Source: Phenylobacterium sp. SCN 70-31 (GTDB taxonomy: Bacteria; Pseudomonadota; Alphaproteobacteria; Caulobacterales; Caulobacteraceae). Taken from it: 47,947 nucleotides of DNA. The notes beneath the pieces are model-generated. The model had not been told where the DNA came from. It did not search any database and saw only the letters and a program-made list of their open reading frames with translations. Of the stretch, positions 25,493 through 33,715 are shown one piece after another. Where the stretch lies: the NCBI RefSeq assembly GCF_001724605.1, contig NZ_MEEX01000001.1:196295-244241 (forward strand), written 5' to 3'. Position 1 is the first letter of the stretch; every line of letters starts with the position of its first letter. Both the position numbers and the translations under genes were made by a program.

Positions 25493-25704
25493 AAAGGGTC
25501 GCGGTTCCGCGCCTGGCGCTCCGGCGGCGCCAACGGGACGCCGCCCAAGAACCAGTTCTGCGGCGGCACCTCCGTCACGATCACGCGTATCGAAGCCGGC
25601 GCGGCGTCGAGCGCCTCGCTGGCCGCCTGGGTGACCCGCGCCGCCACGTCCTCGAGCTGCTTCGCCGATCGACCGGCGCGCAGCGAGATCTGGATGAGCG
25701 GCAT
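25489..25704 (-). CDS. 4-oxalocrotonate tautomerase family protein
   Basis: 71 aa. Begins MPLIQISLRAGRS, so the catalytic N-terminal proline (Pro1 after Met removal) is present; the following helix and VIVTEVPPQNWFLGGVPL are typical of small tautomerases (62-75 aa). It would interconvert enol and keto forms of a 2-hydroxydienoate-like or other oxo acid intermediate. The ATG lies 4 bases after the stop of the enolase-superfamily gene, so it is co-expressed with it. Confidence 0.9.
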   Translation of the reverse strand: MPLIQISLRAGRSAKQLEDVAARVTQAASEALDAAPASIRVIVTEVPPQNWFLGGVPLAPPERQARNRDPL

Positions 25705-25708
25705 CCCG

Positions 25709-26905
25709 CTAGGCCGCCTTGGGCACGTAATCGCCGATGTAGCGCGTCTGGCCGCGCCCGAAGATCACGTCGCAGTAGTTGCCGTCCGGCATCTGGAACG
25801 GATCGACGCGCAACTCGCGGACAAGGTCCTCGTTCAGGGTGATGCCGAGCCCCGGCCGGTCGCCCAGGTCGAGCATGCCGTCGGCGATCGGCAGCGGGCC
25901 GACCAGCTCCTCGATGAAGCGGTTGCCAGTCTGGTCGACCTCGCAGGTCAGGCCGTTGGGCGAGGCGGCGACGACGTGGGCGTTGGCTACGACCCCGACG
26001 GCGTCGCACCAGGTGTGCGGCGCGAGGAGCGCGCCGTGCGCGGCGGCCATGCGGCCCACCTCCATCACCTCGGTGATCCCGCCCGCCCGGCTAGCGTCGG
26101 CCTGGACGATGTCGATGGCGTCGGCGCGCAGCAGTTCGCGGAAGCCGTGCAGGCCGAACTCGTTCTCACCGGTCGCCAGCCGCACGCCGTAGGGCTTCAG
26201 CCGCTCGCGCAGCGTCACGTAGCTGTCGAGGTCATCCGGGCCGAACGGCTCCTCGAACCAGAAGGCGTTCACCTCGGCCAGCACCGGCGCCAAGTCGAGA
26301 GCGCGCTCGACGGTGAAGCGCTGGGTGCCGTCGATCATCAGGTCGTGGTCCGGCCCCATGGCCGCGCGTGCGGCGCGCATGGCGGCCACGTCGTAGTCGT
26401 AGGTCCAGCCGACCCGCATCTTCACGCGCCGGAATCCGCGCGCCAGGGCGCGGCGCACGCCGTCGGCCACGGCCTCGGGACTGGAGTAGAGGTTGCCCGA
26501 CGCGTAGGCCGGCGCACGCCCTTCGGTTCCGCCCAGCAACTTCCAAACCGGCTGGCCAAGGCGCTTGCCGTTCAGGTCCCACAGCGCTGTGTCGATCCCG
26601 CTGATGGCGGCCAGGGCGCCGCCCTTGCGGCCGTACCAGCGGCTGACCCCGTTCAACCGATCGGCCAGGCGGCCGACATCATCCGGCGCGAGGCCGATCA
26701 GAAACGGCGCCATGTGATCCACCGAGGCCTGGACCACGCCCGGGTGGGCGTAGGCCGAACCGATCCCTTCCAGCCCGTCGTCGGTGCGCACCCGCACGAG
26801 GCTGGCGAAGCGGCCGTGCACCGGTCCGGCCGGCGTCCTGAACGTCTTGGCCATGTCGTACTCGAAGCGCAGGTGGACGCATTCGATCTCGGCGATGCGG
26901 CTCAT
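25709..26905 (-). CDS. Mandelate racemase / muconate lactonizing enzyme family protein (enolase superfamily) 1
   Basis: 398 aa. N-terminal capping domain, then a (beta/alpha)7-beta barrel. Catalytic and metal residues are in place: K162-x-R164 (VKMRV), metal ligands D192 (LMIDGTQ), E219 (FEEPF) and E247 (GENEF), D270 (VQADASRAGG), and H297 (PHTW). This set belongs to the mandelate-racemase subgroup, mostly acid-sugar dehydratases and racemases that abstract a proton alpha to a carboxylate. First gene of a minus-strand operon with the tautomerase, DUF4350-like, M55 and hydrolase genes, with a TGAC-N6-GTCA site 53 bases upstream. A second, different member is at 30321. Specific acid unknown. 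Confidence 0.93.
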   Translation of the reverse strand: MSRIAEIECVHLRFEYDMAKTFRTPAGPVHGRFASLVRVRTDDGLEGIGSAYAHPGVVQASVDHMAPFLIGLAPDDVGRLADRLNGVSRWYGRKGGALAAISGIDTALWDLNGKRLGQPVWKLLGGTEGRAPAYASGNLYSSPEAVADGVRRALARGFRRVKMRVGWTYDYDVAAMRAARAAMGPDHDLMIDGTQRFTVERALDLAPVLAEVNAFWFEEPFGPDDLDSYVTLRERLKPYGVRLATGENEFGLHGFRELLRADAIDIVQADASRAGGITEVMEVGRMAAAHGALLAPHTWCDAVGVVANAHVVAASPNGLTCEVDQTGNRFIEELVGPLPIADGMLDLGDRPGLGITLNEDLVRELRVDPFQMPDGNYCDVIFGRGQTRYIGDYVPKAA

Positions 26906-26957
26906 CGGGATTTCCTCCGTGGCGCGGCCTCAAAAGCCGCACGTCGTGGGCCACACG

Positions 26958-26982
26958 TGACCCATCAGTCATATTGAGTCAA
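26958..26982 (-). promoter_or_regulatory. Promoter region of enolase-superfamily gene 1 with TGAC-N6-GTCA operator
   Basis: The operator TGAC-CCATCA-GTCA is at 26958-26971. On the minus strand a good -35 TTGACT lies just upstream (26977-26982), but the -10 in register (CACGTG) is poor, so the promoter may need an activator or use another spacing. Transcription would run to the gene starting at 26905. Confidence 0.6.
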
Positions 26983-27023
26983 TAGCGACGCCCGTCCGTG
27001 TCGTTCGCGCGACGCGCCGGCGG

Positions 27024-28355
27024 CTAGGCGGCGACCTGCCCGGCGAAGGCCGCGAGCGCCCGGCCGCAGCGTTCGAGGGTCTCTTCGATGTCGGCGTCGG
27101 TCATGGCGGTAGAACCGATCATCATGCCGCGCGTCGCCATCAGCACGCCCTCGCTCAGGAATTGCCTGTGAAGCGCCTGCATGCGCTGCAGGTAGTCGGG
27201 ACCCGAGCGGGTATAGAACTCGCGGTAGTTTCGCGCCGGCTCGGTGAAGAACTGCAGGCTGGTCATCGACGCCAGGCCGTTGGCCCGCATGGCCAGACCT
27301 TCGCGCCGGAAGATCGCCGTCAGCCCCTCGCGGAAGCGGTCGCCCTGGCGTTCAAGGCGCTCGAACACATCGGGGGTCAGGTGTTTCAGCGCCGCGACGC
27401 CCGCGGCCATGGAGACCGGGTTGGCCGTGAAGGTGCCGCTGTGGCTCATGCGCAGCGGACCGGCGAGGTTGTCGAACACCGCCATGGCCTCGCGCGTGCC
27501 ACCCACGGCTCCGATCGGAAAGCCCCCGCCGATGATCTTGCCCATCACGGTGAGGTCGGGCGTCACGCCGGCCCGGCCCTGGGCGCCGTGGTAGCTGGCG
27601 CGGTTGCAGAACACCTCGTCGAAGATGAGCACCACGCCGCGACGGCGGCAGAACGCCTTCAGCGCCTCGAGGTAGCTGTGGTCGGCCGGCGAGAAGCCGA
27701 GGCGCGCGGGGTACGGATCGATGACCACCGCGGCGAGGTCGTCGGCGCTCTCCTCGAGAAGCGCCTCGCTCGCCGGCCAGTCGTTGAAGGGATAAACGAC
27801 CACCTGCTCCATCAGCGAGGTCGGCGTTCCGACCCCAAGCGGCGGCGCGGCCGGGCGTTCGGGCGGGCCCCAGTTCGCCGGGGTCGGCAGGAAGCTCGCC
27901 TCCATCAGGTCGAACTGCCCGTGGTAGCCGCCCTCGGCCTTGGCCACCTTGCCGCGGCCGGTTATCGCGCGGGCCGCCTTCACCGCCACCATGATCGCCT
28001 CGGTGCCGGAGTTGGTGAAGCGCACCTGATCGACCCCGGGCATCCGCTCGACGATCATCTCCGAGAGTTCGATCTCGGCTTCGTCGGGCAGGATGCAGCA
28101 GATCGTGCGCCCGATCTGCTCGCGCACCGCCTCCAGGATCGGCGGGAAGGCGTAGCCGTGGATCTGGGTCGAGAAATTGTTGATCCAGTCGAGGTAGACG
28201 TTGCCGTCGACGTCGGTGAGCCGGCACCCCTCCCCGTGATCGGCGTACACGATGTAGGGCCCGAAGGTGATCATGTGGCGGGTGTTCGCGCCCGGCTGAA
28301 CGCGCCCTGCGCGCTCGAACAGGCGTGCCGACTTGGACTGGGGATCGGGGAACAC
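27024..28355 (-). CDS. Class III aminotransferase, glutamate-1-semialdehyde aminomutase-like
   Basis: 443-aa PLP enzyme. Landmarks: NSGTEAIMVAVKAARAITGRGKVAKAEGGYHG (phosphate-binding loop and ring-stacking region, about 115-145), IFDEVF with D246, and the Schiff-base lysine K273 in VMGKIIGGGFPIGAVGG; then SGTFTANPVSMAAG. Members of this branch act as aminomutases or as omega/beta-amino acid transaminases. Next to a BKACE enzyme and enolase-type enzymes it could remove the amino group of a beta-amino acid or a 4-/5-amino sugar acid. It starts 10 bases after the SMP-30 gene stop, so both share the promoter at 29352-29380. Heme biosynthesis (hemL) is unlikely in this context. Confidence 0.92.
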   Translation of the reverse strand: MFPDPQSKSARLFERAGRVQPGANTRHMITFGPYIVYADHGEGCRLTDVDGNVYLDWINNFSTQIHGYAFPPILEAVREQIGRTICCILPDEAEIELSEMIVERMPGVDQVRFTNSGTEAIMVAVKAARAITGRGKVAKAEGGYHGQFDLMEASFLPTPANWGPPERPAAPPLGVGTPTSLMEQVVVYPFNDWPASEALLEESADDLAAVVIDPYPARLGFSPADHSYLEALKAFCRRRGVVLIFDEVFCNRASYHGAQGRAGVTPDLTVMGKIIGGGFPIGAVGGTREAMAVFDNLAGPLRMSHSGTFTANPVSMAAGVAALKHLTPDVFERLERQGDRFREGLTAIFRREGLAMRANGLASMTSLQFFTEPARNYREFYTRSGPDYLQRMQALHRQFLSEGVLMATRGMMIGSTAMTDADIEETLERCGRALAAFAGQVAA

Positions 28356-28365
28356 GGGCGGTCTC

Positions 28366-29328
28366 CTAGAGCGGGGCGCCGGTCGCCGCCGGCTTGTTGA
28401 GGAAGTTCAGGGGTTGGCCCGGGCGGGGCCACTGGAAGGCTACTAGCCGCCCGGTCGACGACAGTGTGACGAAGGCGGTCCGCAGGTCGGGGCCGCCGAA
28501 GGCGATGTTGGTCGCGTAGTAGTCGTCGAAGCCGACGAAGCGGCGCGTCGCGCCGTCGGGCGAAATCTCCCAGATCCCGCAATTGTTGAACGACGCCACG
28601 CAGATGTTTCCGGCCGCGTCGATGGCGAGCGAGTCGAGGAGGTTGTTGTCCGGCAGGCCCGCCACGAGGCGGCCGCCGTTCGGCGAAGGCCAGGGTTGCG
28701 CGGCGATCGCGCCCGGTGCGACGAGATCGAACGCCCAGATGCGCCGCGTCAGCGTCTCGGCGACGAACAGAGTGCGCTCGTCGGCCGACAACCCGACGCC
28801 GTTGGCCGAGACCAGGCCAGACACCGCCTCGACGATGCCCGAGCCGTCCGGCTGGGCGTAGAAGATGCTGCCCATGCCCATCTGGCGCGGCCGGCGCTTG
28901 GTGTGGTCGGTGAAGTAGAAGCCGCCGTGGCGATCGAACACCAGGTCGTTCGGCGACTGCAGCTCCAGGTCGCCGCAGCGGTCGTAAAGGCGCTCGACGC
29001 GGCCCGACGCCGGGTGGACACGTTCGATCCAGCCTGCCGCCTCCGCCTGGCCGGTGGGCCGGCGCCAACCGTTGGCTTCCGTCGTGTAGAGCCAGCCGCC
29101 GCTGTTGCAGACGTAGCACCAGCCGTCGGGGCCCATCGCCGCGCCGTTCGGCCCACCCCAGAGTTCAGCGACGACCTCGACCCCCCCGTCGGGCCAGACG
29201 CGCGACAGGGCCTGCCCCGCGATCTCCACGACCAGCACCGAACCGTCGGGAAGGGCCACCGGGCCCTCCGGAAACCGCAACGCGTCCGTCACCACGCGAA
29301 GGTCCGTCGGTTCGTTGTGCGTGGTCAT
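28366..29328 (-). CDS. SMP-30/gluconolactonase family protein
   Basis: 320-aa six-bladed beta-propeller. Features: RFPEGPVALPDGSVLVVEI (metal-binding Glu in the first blade), LQSPNDLVFDRHGGFYFTDH (Asn-Asp metal site), VSANGVGLSADERTLFVAETLTRRIWAFDL, and LDSLAIDAAGNICVASFNN near the end. These match calcium/zinc-dependent lactonases that open aldonolactones in oxidative sugar pathways. ATG 29328 follows GGAGGGACTTCC. It is the first gene of a two-gene unit with the aminotransferase, under a TetR-type operator. Confidence 0.92.
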   Translation of the reverse strand: MTTHNEPTDLRVVTDALRFPEGPVALPDGSVLVVEIAGQALSRVWPDGGVEVVAELWGGPNGAAMGPDGWCYVCNSGGWLYTTEANGWRRPTGQAEAAGWIERVHPASGRVERLYDRCGDLELQSPNDLVFDRHGGFYFTDHTKRRPRQMGMGSIFYAQPDGSGIVEAVSGLVSANGVGLSADERTLFVAETLTRRIWAFDLVAPGAIAAQPWPSPNGGRLVAGLPDNNLLDSLAIDAAGNICVASFNNCGIWEISPDGATRRFVGFDDYYATNIAFGGPDLRTAFVTLSSTGRLVAFQWPRPGQPLNFLNKPAATGAPL

Positions 29329-29351
29329 GGAAGTCCCTCCCGCCCGGCACA

Positions 29352-29380
29352 GATTTATGACCCACGAGTCATATTTTCAA
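29352..29380 (-). promoter_or_regulatory. SMP-30/aminotransferase promoter with TGAC-N6-GTCA operator in its spacer
   Basis: On the minus strand -35 TTGAAA (29375-29380) and -10 TAAATC (29352-29357) are 17 bases apart. The palindrome TATGAC-CCACGA-GTCATA (29356-29373, core 29358-29371) fills that spacer, so a bound dimer would sit between the two boxes. Confidence 0.75.
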
Positions 29381-29430
29381 GCGACGTCGTCATGTCCGGA
29401 AAGACACGACCTGGCGGTCACGACGGGGAT

Positions 29431-30222
29431 CTAGGTGTCGAAGAGTTGGCGCAGCGGGCTGTCGGGAGCCAATTCGTCCACCGGCGGGTTGCGACCGTAC
29501 AGGGCGCGGAAATTGAGCAGCGCGTGCAGTTCCACGAGCAGGTCGAAGCCGGCGGTCTCGTTGAGGCCCGGGCCGGGCTGGACGCCGTAGCGCTCGAACA
29601 GGCTCTGGTCGAGCATGCCCCCGGCGGTCCGCATCACCCAGCGCTGCAACGCCGGGTCCTTCGACGGGTTGTGCTTCTCCCAGCCGGCCATGGCCCGGTC
29701 GACGATGCGGCTGTTGCGGCCGTGCCACGTCTCGCGCATGACCTCGTCGGCGGCGCCCATCTGCACGATGCAGCGCAGGACGCCCGCGTTGGCCTCGAAC
29801 GTCTTCTCGTACCACGCGATCCAGCGACGGCTGTTGGTGAACTGGCTGTCCCGGCTCGACAGTCGCGGGTAGGTCTGGAGTTCGAACGCCGCGTAGCGCC
29901 GGCCCAGCTCGCGCAGGAACTCGTCCTTTGTCTTGAAGTAGATGTAGAAGGTGCCCTTGGCGACGCCCGCCTCGGTCGCCACCTCCTCGACCATCATCTC
30001 GCGGTAGTCGGTCGAGTCGAGCAGGCGCGCGCCCGCCGCCAGAAGCTTGAGCCGCGAGCGCTCGCCGCTGCGGGTCTTCTTGATCTCCTGGGCCGCGGCC
30101 TCGAGGTAGGTTGCGTACCGGATCACCCCGAAGGCGGCGGAATCGTCGGTCAAATGAGCCCTCGAGATCTGCGCGCCTGCTGACCGATCGGTTGTAAACG
30201 GCAGGCCTGTCGCCCGGAACAT
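29431..30222 (-). CDS. TetR family regulator, island regulator 1
   Basis: 263 aa from ATG 30222; the reading to 30246 would start at TTG. An unusual ~55-residue N-terminal arm (ending AFGVIRYATYLEAAAQEIKKTRSGERSRLKLLAAGARLL) precedes the HTH YREMMVEEVATEAGVAKGTFYIYFKTKDEFL. The C-terminal domain includes MLDQSLFERYGVQPGPG and LLVELHALLNFRALYGRNPPVDEL. The same C-terminal pattern occurs in the TetR protein at 34818-35603 (LLIELHATLSYRAIFGEDPP), so they are paralogues. Divergent from enolase-superfamily gene 2, with the TGAC-N6-GTCA site 30276-30289 between them. Probably one of the two regulators of the whole operator set; which one is unproven. Confidence 0.9.
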   Translation of the reverse strand: MFRATGLPFTTDRSAGAQISRAHLTDDSAAFGVIRYATYLEAAAQEIKKTRSGERSRLKLLAAGARLLDSTDYREMMVEEVATEAGVAKGTFYIYFKTKDEFLRELGRRYAAFELQTYPRLSSRDSQFTNSRRWIAWYEKTFEANAGVLRCIVQMGAADEVMRETWHGRNSRIVDRAMAGWEKHNPSKDPALQRWVMRTAGGMLDQSLFERYGVQPGPGLNETAGFDLLVELHALLNFRALYGRNPPVDELAPDSPLRQLFDT

Positions 30223-30266
30223 CACCTCTGGGAATTGCAGCGTCAACCACCTGCCCGCACTCGGCC

Positions 30267-30295
30267 TTGAATATATGACTTATGGGTCATATTAG
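30267..30295 (+). promoter_or_regulatory. Promoter of the MR/SDR/BKACE operon with TGAC-N6-GTCA operator in its spacer
   Basis: TTGAAT (30267-30272), 17-base spacer, TATTAG (30290-30295), pointing to the enolase-superfamily gene at 30321. The operator ATATGAC-TTATGG-GTCAT (core 30276-30289) occupies the spacer and also lies ~50 bases upstream of the divergent TetR gene, so it could serve autoregulation. Confidence 0.75.
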
Positions 30296-30320
30296 TTGCA
30301 CACCGAGCGCCGGGGGCATC

Positions 30321-31454
30321 ATGCGGATCGACACCATCGAGACTTTCGTGGCCGGACACTGGTTGTTCGTCGCCGTGACGACGGACGCCGGCGTCACCGG
30401 CATCGGCGAGTCGACCTACTTCACCCACCCGCTGGCCGCGCGCGCGGTCGTGGACGACCTGAGAGCCGATCTCATCGGCGCCGACGCCTATCGGCCCGAG
30501 TTCCACTTCAACCGTCTCATGAAGCACCACTGCCTGCGCGACAGCGCCCTTATGGGCGCGCTCAGCGCGATCGATCAGGCGCTGTGGGACATCAAGGGCA
30601 AGGCGCTGGGCGTCCCGGTCTATGAGCTGCTGGGCGGGCGTGTCCGGGACAAGGTCCGCGCCATCCTGCTTATCGAGGCGACCACCGAAGAGGAGATGAT
30701 CCGCAAGGCCGTGGAGGCCCGGTCGGAAGGCTTCACGGCGATCAAGATCAAGCCGTTCCTCGGCGACTGGGCGGTGCGCACGACGGCCAGCCTGCTGAAC
30801 GGCGTCGTCGCCTCGGTCGGCCGGGTGCGCGAGGCGATCGGCTGGGACGTGGACCTCGCGGTCGAGATCCACCGCAACCTCACGCCCGACCTGGCCGAGC
30901 TGTTCGCCGCCGACGTACGGCCGCTGCGGCCCTACTTCCTCGAAGACCCGATCCTGCCCTTCAGCCTGGAGAGCAACAACCACGCCGCCGCGCGCATGGG
31001 CGGCGTCGTCGCGATGGCTGAGCGCAACACCAACATCTGGGAGTTTCGCGAATTCTCGGACCGGCACGCAGTGTCGATCCTGCGTCCCGACATCGGCCTG
31101 GCCGGCGGCTTTACCCAGTTGCGCAAGATCGCCGCCATCGCCGAGAGCCGTCACCAGCGGATCGTGCCGCACAACTTCACCAGCCCGGTCGTGACGGCCG
31201 GCCATGTCCAGCTCGCCGCGTGCACGACCAACTGGGACGTGCAGGGCTATGTGCGCGAGGATCGCGAGCCGTGGAACCGCGTGGTGAAGCGGATCAACCG
31301 CCTGCAGGACGGCTTCCTGGCGATCCCGGAGACCCCTGGGATCGGGATGGAGCTCGACCTCGAGTACCTGCGCCAGGCGGCCTACGAGCCCTTCGGCAAC
31401 AAGTTCGCCCACGGCGCCGCGCGCGCCATGGACGGCGCGGTCAAGCACCAGTAG
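30321..31454 (+). CDS. Mandelate racemase / galactonate dehydratase-type enzyme (enolase superfamily) 2
   Basis: 377 aa; ATG 30321 with GGGGG 5 bases upstream. Barrel residues: K142-x-K144 (AIKIKP), metal ligands near D178/E182 (VDLAVEIH), E208 (LEDP) and E234, D257 (RPDIGLAGG), and H284 (PHN). The EIH and PHN signatures resemble D-galactonate/D-mannonate dehydratase-like members, so dehydration of an aldonic-type acid is the best guess. The two enolase-type enzymes in this window belong to different subgroups and probably act at different steps. It is followed 5 bases later by the SDR gene and then the BKACE gene in one operon. Confidence 0.93.
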   Translation: MRIDTIETFVAGHWLFVAVTTDAGVTGIGESTYFTHPLAARAVVDDLRADLIGADAYRPEFHFNRLMKHHCLRDSALMGALSAIDQALWDIKGKALGVPVYELLGGRVRDKVRAILLIEATTEEEMIRKAVEARSEGFTAIKIKPFLGDWAVRTTASLLNGVVASVGRVREAIGWDVDLAVEIHRNLTPDLAELFAADVRPLRPYFLEDPILPFSLESNNHAAARMGGVVAMAERNTNIWEFREFSDRHAVSILRPDIGLAGGFTQLRKIAAIAESRHQRIVPHNFTSPVVTAGHVQLAACTTNWDVQGYVREDREPWNRVVKRINRLQDGFLAIPETPGIGMELDLEYLRQAAYEPFGNKFAHGAARAMDGAVKHQ

Positions 31455-31459
31455 CTGCC

Positions 31460-32245
31460 ATGGGTATCGACAGCACCGGCGCCGAGCGCGCCGTCGACCT
31501 CCTATCGGAGGGCTTCCGCGGGGCGCGGGTCCTGATCGTCGGCGGCGCCGGCGGCATCGGGGTGGAAGTCGCCGAGCAGTTGCGCGCGCTCGGCGCGCGG
31601 GTGGTCAGCGCCTCGCGGCGGGGGCCGGAGCCCGACGTCGTCCAGGCGCCGCGCGAGGACGGAGACCTCGTCGCCGTAGGGGTGGACCTGACGCGGCCGG
31701 CGACGATCCTGGCCTTGGCGGCCTGGGTCGAGCGCGAGTTCGGCGGCCTCGACATCCTGGTCAACACCGCGGGCATGACGCGCTCGGTTCCACTGCGCGC
31801 GATCGAACAACTTGACGACGACACGATCGACGAGGTCGTGACCTCAAACGCCTCGGGGGTCCTGCGCATCATCCGCGACCTGACGCCGGCGTTGCGCCGG
31901 GGACATGCCCCGTGCGTCGTGAACGTCTCGTCGGTGGCGGCGCGGACCGGCGTAGGCAGCAACGTCGCCTACGTCGGCGCCAAGGCGGCGATGGACGCCA
32001 TGACCATCGCCCTGGCCAAAGCGCTCGCGCCGGAGATCCGGTTCGTGAACGTCGCGCCCAGCGCGCTCGACACCGACTTCGCGAAGGGGCGCGGGCCCGA
32101 ATTCATCGCCCGCACCATCGCGGCCACGCCGCTCGGCCGGCTGGCCACGCCACGCGAAGTGGCCAACGCCGTCCTGGCGGGCGCGCGACTCCTCATTATG
32201 ACCACCGGCAGCACGATCTACGTCGACGGCGGCCGCCACCTCTGA
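31460..32245 (+). CDS. Short-chain dehydrogenase/reductase (SDR)
   Basis: 261 aa. The NAD(P)-binding motif GGAGGIG at about 31-37 (VLIVGGAGGIGVEVAEQL), NTAG (~97), catalytic Ser in VVNVSSVAARTGVGSNVAYVGAKAAMDAMTIALAK with the YxxxK tetrad (Y-V-G-A-K), and the C-terminal GSTIYVDGGRHL of classical SDRs. It would oxidise a hydroxyl of a pathway intermediate (or reduce a ketone). In an enolase-enzyme/SMP-30 setting, oxidation of an aldose or of a 2-keto-3-deoxy acid fits. Co-transcribed with enolase-superfamily gene 2 (gap 5) and BKACE (gap 20). Confidence 0.93.
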   Translation: MGIDSTGAERAVDLLSEGFRGARVLIVGGAGGIGVEVAEQLRALGARVVSASRRGPEPDVVQAPREDGDLVAVGVDLTRPATILALAAWVEREFGGLDILVNTAGMTRSVPLRAIEQLDDDTIDEVVTSNASGVLRIIRDLTPALRRGHAPCVVNVSSVAARTGVGSNVAYVGAKAAMDAMTIALAKALAPEIRFVNVAPSALDTDFAKGRGPEFIARTIAATPLGRLATPREVANAVLAGARLLIMTTGSTIYVDGGRHL

Positions 32246-32265
32246 CCCAGACGCGAGGATATTCC

Positions 32266-33150
32266 GTGCGCGACATCGTCCTGACCTGCGCCATCACCGG
32301 CAACATCACCCGGCCCGAACAGACGCCTCACCTGCCGATCACGCCGCAGCAGGTCGCCGAGTCCGCGCTCGAAGCGGCCGAGGCCGGCGCATCAGTCGCG
32401 CACATCCACGTGCGCCATCCCGACGGCCGACCCTCGATGGAGACCGAGCACTACGCCGAGGTCGTGGAACGCATCCGCGCGCGCAACCGCGACCTGATCC
32501 TGAACCTCACCACCGGTCCCGGCGGGCGCTACATCCCCGATCCGGACAATCCCCGCCTCGCCGCGCCCGGCACCTCACTGCTGCCGCCGCTGGAGCGGAT
32601 CCCGCACATCCAGGCCCTGCCGCCCGAGGTCTGCACGCTGGACCTCAACACCATGAACTCGGGCGACCAGGTGGTGATGAACACGCCGCGCAACACCCGC
32701 ATCATGGCCGAAGCGATGCTCGACGGCGGCTGGCGGCCGGAGATCGAAATCTTCAACCCCGGCGACCTTGTCCTGGCCCGCGACTTGATGGCCCGCGCCA
32801 CCTTCCCCTCGCCACCCCTGTTCTCTTTCGTCCTGGGGGTGAAGTATGGCTGGCCGGCGAGTCTGGAGTCCATCCAGCTCGGCCGCAGCCTCCTGCCTGA
32901 AGACGCCGTGTGGACCGCGTTCGGGGTCGGCCCCTCCGAGTTCCCGATGGTGGGCCTGTCGGTCCTGCTGGGCGGCCATGCGCGGGTGGGCCTGGAGGAC
33001 AACATCTATCTCGAGAAGGGCGTACTGGCGCGCAGCAACGCCGAACTGTGCGAACGCGCCACCCGCATCATCCGCGACCTCGGCTTCCGGGTAGCGTCGC
33101 CGACGCGAGCCCGCGAGATCTTCGGGCTGGCCCCCGCGATGGCGGCTTGA
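32266..33150 (+). CDS. BKACE (beta-keto acid cleavage enzyme, DUF849 family)
   Basis: 294 aa from GTG 32266, with GAGGA 7 bases upstream. The family zinc ligands H46 and H48 are at the expected numbering (SVAHIHVR), with the later VGLEDN glutamate (E244), the NLTTGPGG loop (80-87), and LDLNTMNSGDQVV. The prototype Kce cleaves 3-keto-5-aminohexanoate with acetyl-CoA to acetoacetate and an aminoacyl-CoA; other members accept different beta-keto acids. It would therefore produce acetoacetate plus an acyl-CoA from a beta-keto acid made upstream. Last gene of the plus operon; its stop lies 6 bases from that of the convergent racemase-like gene. Confidence 0.93.
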   Translation: MRDIVLTCAITGNITRPEQTPHLPITPQQVAESALEAAEAGASVAHIHVRHPDGRPSMETEHYAEVVERIRARNRDLILNLTTGPGGRYIPDPDNPRLAAPGTSLLPPLERIPHIQALPPEVCTLDLNTMNSGDQVVMNTPRNTRIMAEAMLDGGWRPEIEIFNPGDLVLARDLMARATFPSPPLFSFVLGVKYGWPASLESIQLGRSLLPEDAVWTAFGVGPSEFPMVGLSVLLGGHARVGLEDNIYLEKGVLARSNAELCERATRIIRDLGFRVASPTRAREIFGLAPAMAA

Positions 33151-33156
33151 GACGCC

Positions 33157-33645
33157 TCAGATCGGGGCCATCGCCCAGGCGGCGTGAAGGCCCTCGATCC
33201 CCGGAGCCGCGTCGAGCACGCGAACCGGGACCGGCCGCGACCGGAAGGCGCGACTGATCCAGGGGCAGATCACCAGCAGCGCGTCGGCCCTGGGCGGTTG
33301 GAAGGCGGTGGCCAGCGCGGCCGTGTCGGCCGCGACCGCCGGGGTCGGCCGTCGTGTCGTCAGCGCGCGCCGCAGCGCCGACACCTGCGCGAACTCCTCG
33401 GCGGTCAGGCACGCGGCGCGAAAGCCCCTGGCCGCCAGACGCGCGGCGTAGAGCGCCTCCTCGCGACCGGTCCGGGCCCCGACCACGGCGATCCGCGCAC
33501 CCGGCGGAAGCGCCGCGCACAACGGTCCGATCACCGCGTCCAGGCCGTCGAGAAACGCCAGGTCCGCGCTGGCGTCGATCCGCGCCCGCCAGGTCGCCAG
33601 GATGCGGCCCAGCCGCGCGAACGCACTCGAAGGTCTCTCGGCCAT
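33157..33645 (-). CDS. Asp/Glu racemase-like protein, short
   Basis: 162 aa. The pattern IAVVGARTGREEALYAARLAARGFRAACL followed by ADALLVICPWISRAF with a cysteine resembles the C-terminal half of Asp/Glu/hydantoin racemases (second catalytic Cys). The normal first Cys half is missing, and the length is about two thirds of the family's ~220-240 aa. It could be a degraded or repurposed member, so activity is doubtful. ATG 33645 has GGAG about 10 bases upstream. It diverges from the DUF2817 gene across the operator at 33688-33701. Confidence 0.5.
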   Translation of the reverse strand: MAERPSSAFARLGRILATWRARIDASADLAFLDGLDAVIGPLCAALPPGARIAVVGARTGREEALYAARLAARGFRAACLTAEEFAQVSALRRALTTRRPTPAVAADTAALATAFQPPRADALLVICPWISRAFRSRPVPVRVLDAAPGIEGLHAAWAMAPI

Positions 33646-33687
33646 CAGCTGGTTTCTCCGCTCGCCCGGCGTTTCCGGGACTATACA

Positions 33688-33701
33688 TGACTATCGGGTC
33701 A
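33688..33701. promoter_or_regulatory. TGAC-N6-GTCA operator between racemase-like and DUF2817 genes
   Basis: ACATGAC-TATCGG-GTCATGT (outer symmetry 33685-33704). It lies 15 bases upstream of the DUF2817 start and 43 bases upstream of the racemase-like start. A possible minus-strand promoter is ATGACA-N16-TATAGT; the plus-strand promoter is unclear. Confidence 0.65.
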
Positions 33702-33715
33702 TGTCATGATGGCGC

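Noticed and set aside
27024..28355. hemL (glutamate-1-semialdehyde aminomutase for heme synthesis)
   Set aside because: Alphaproteobacteria normally make ALA by HemA synthase, and the gene sits in a catabolic operon; only family-level assignment is safe.
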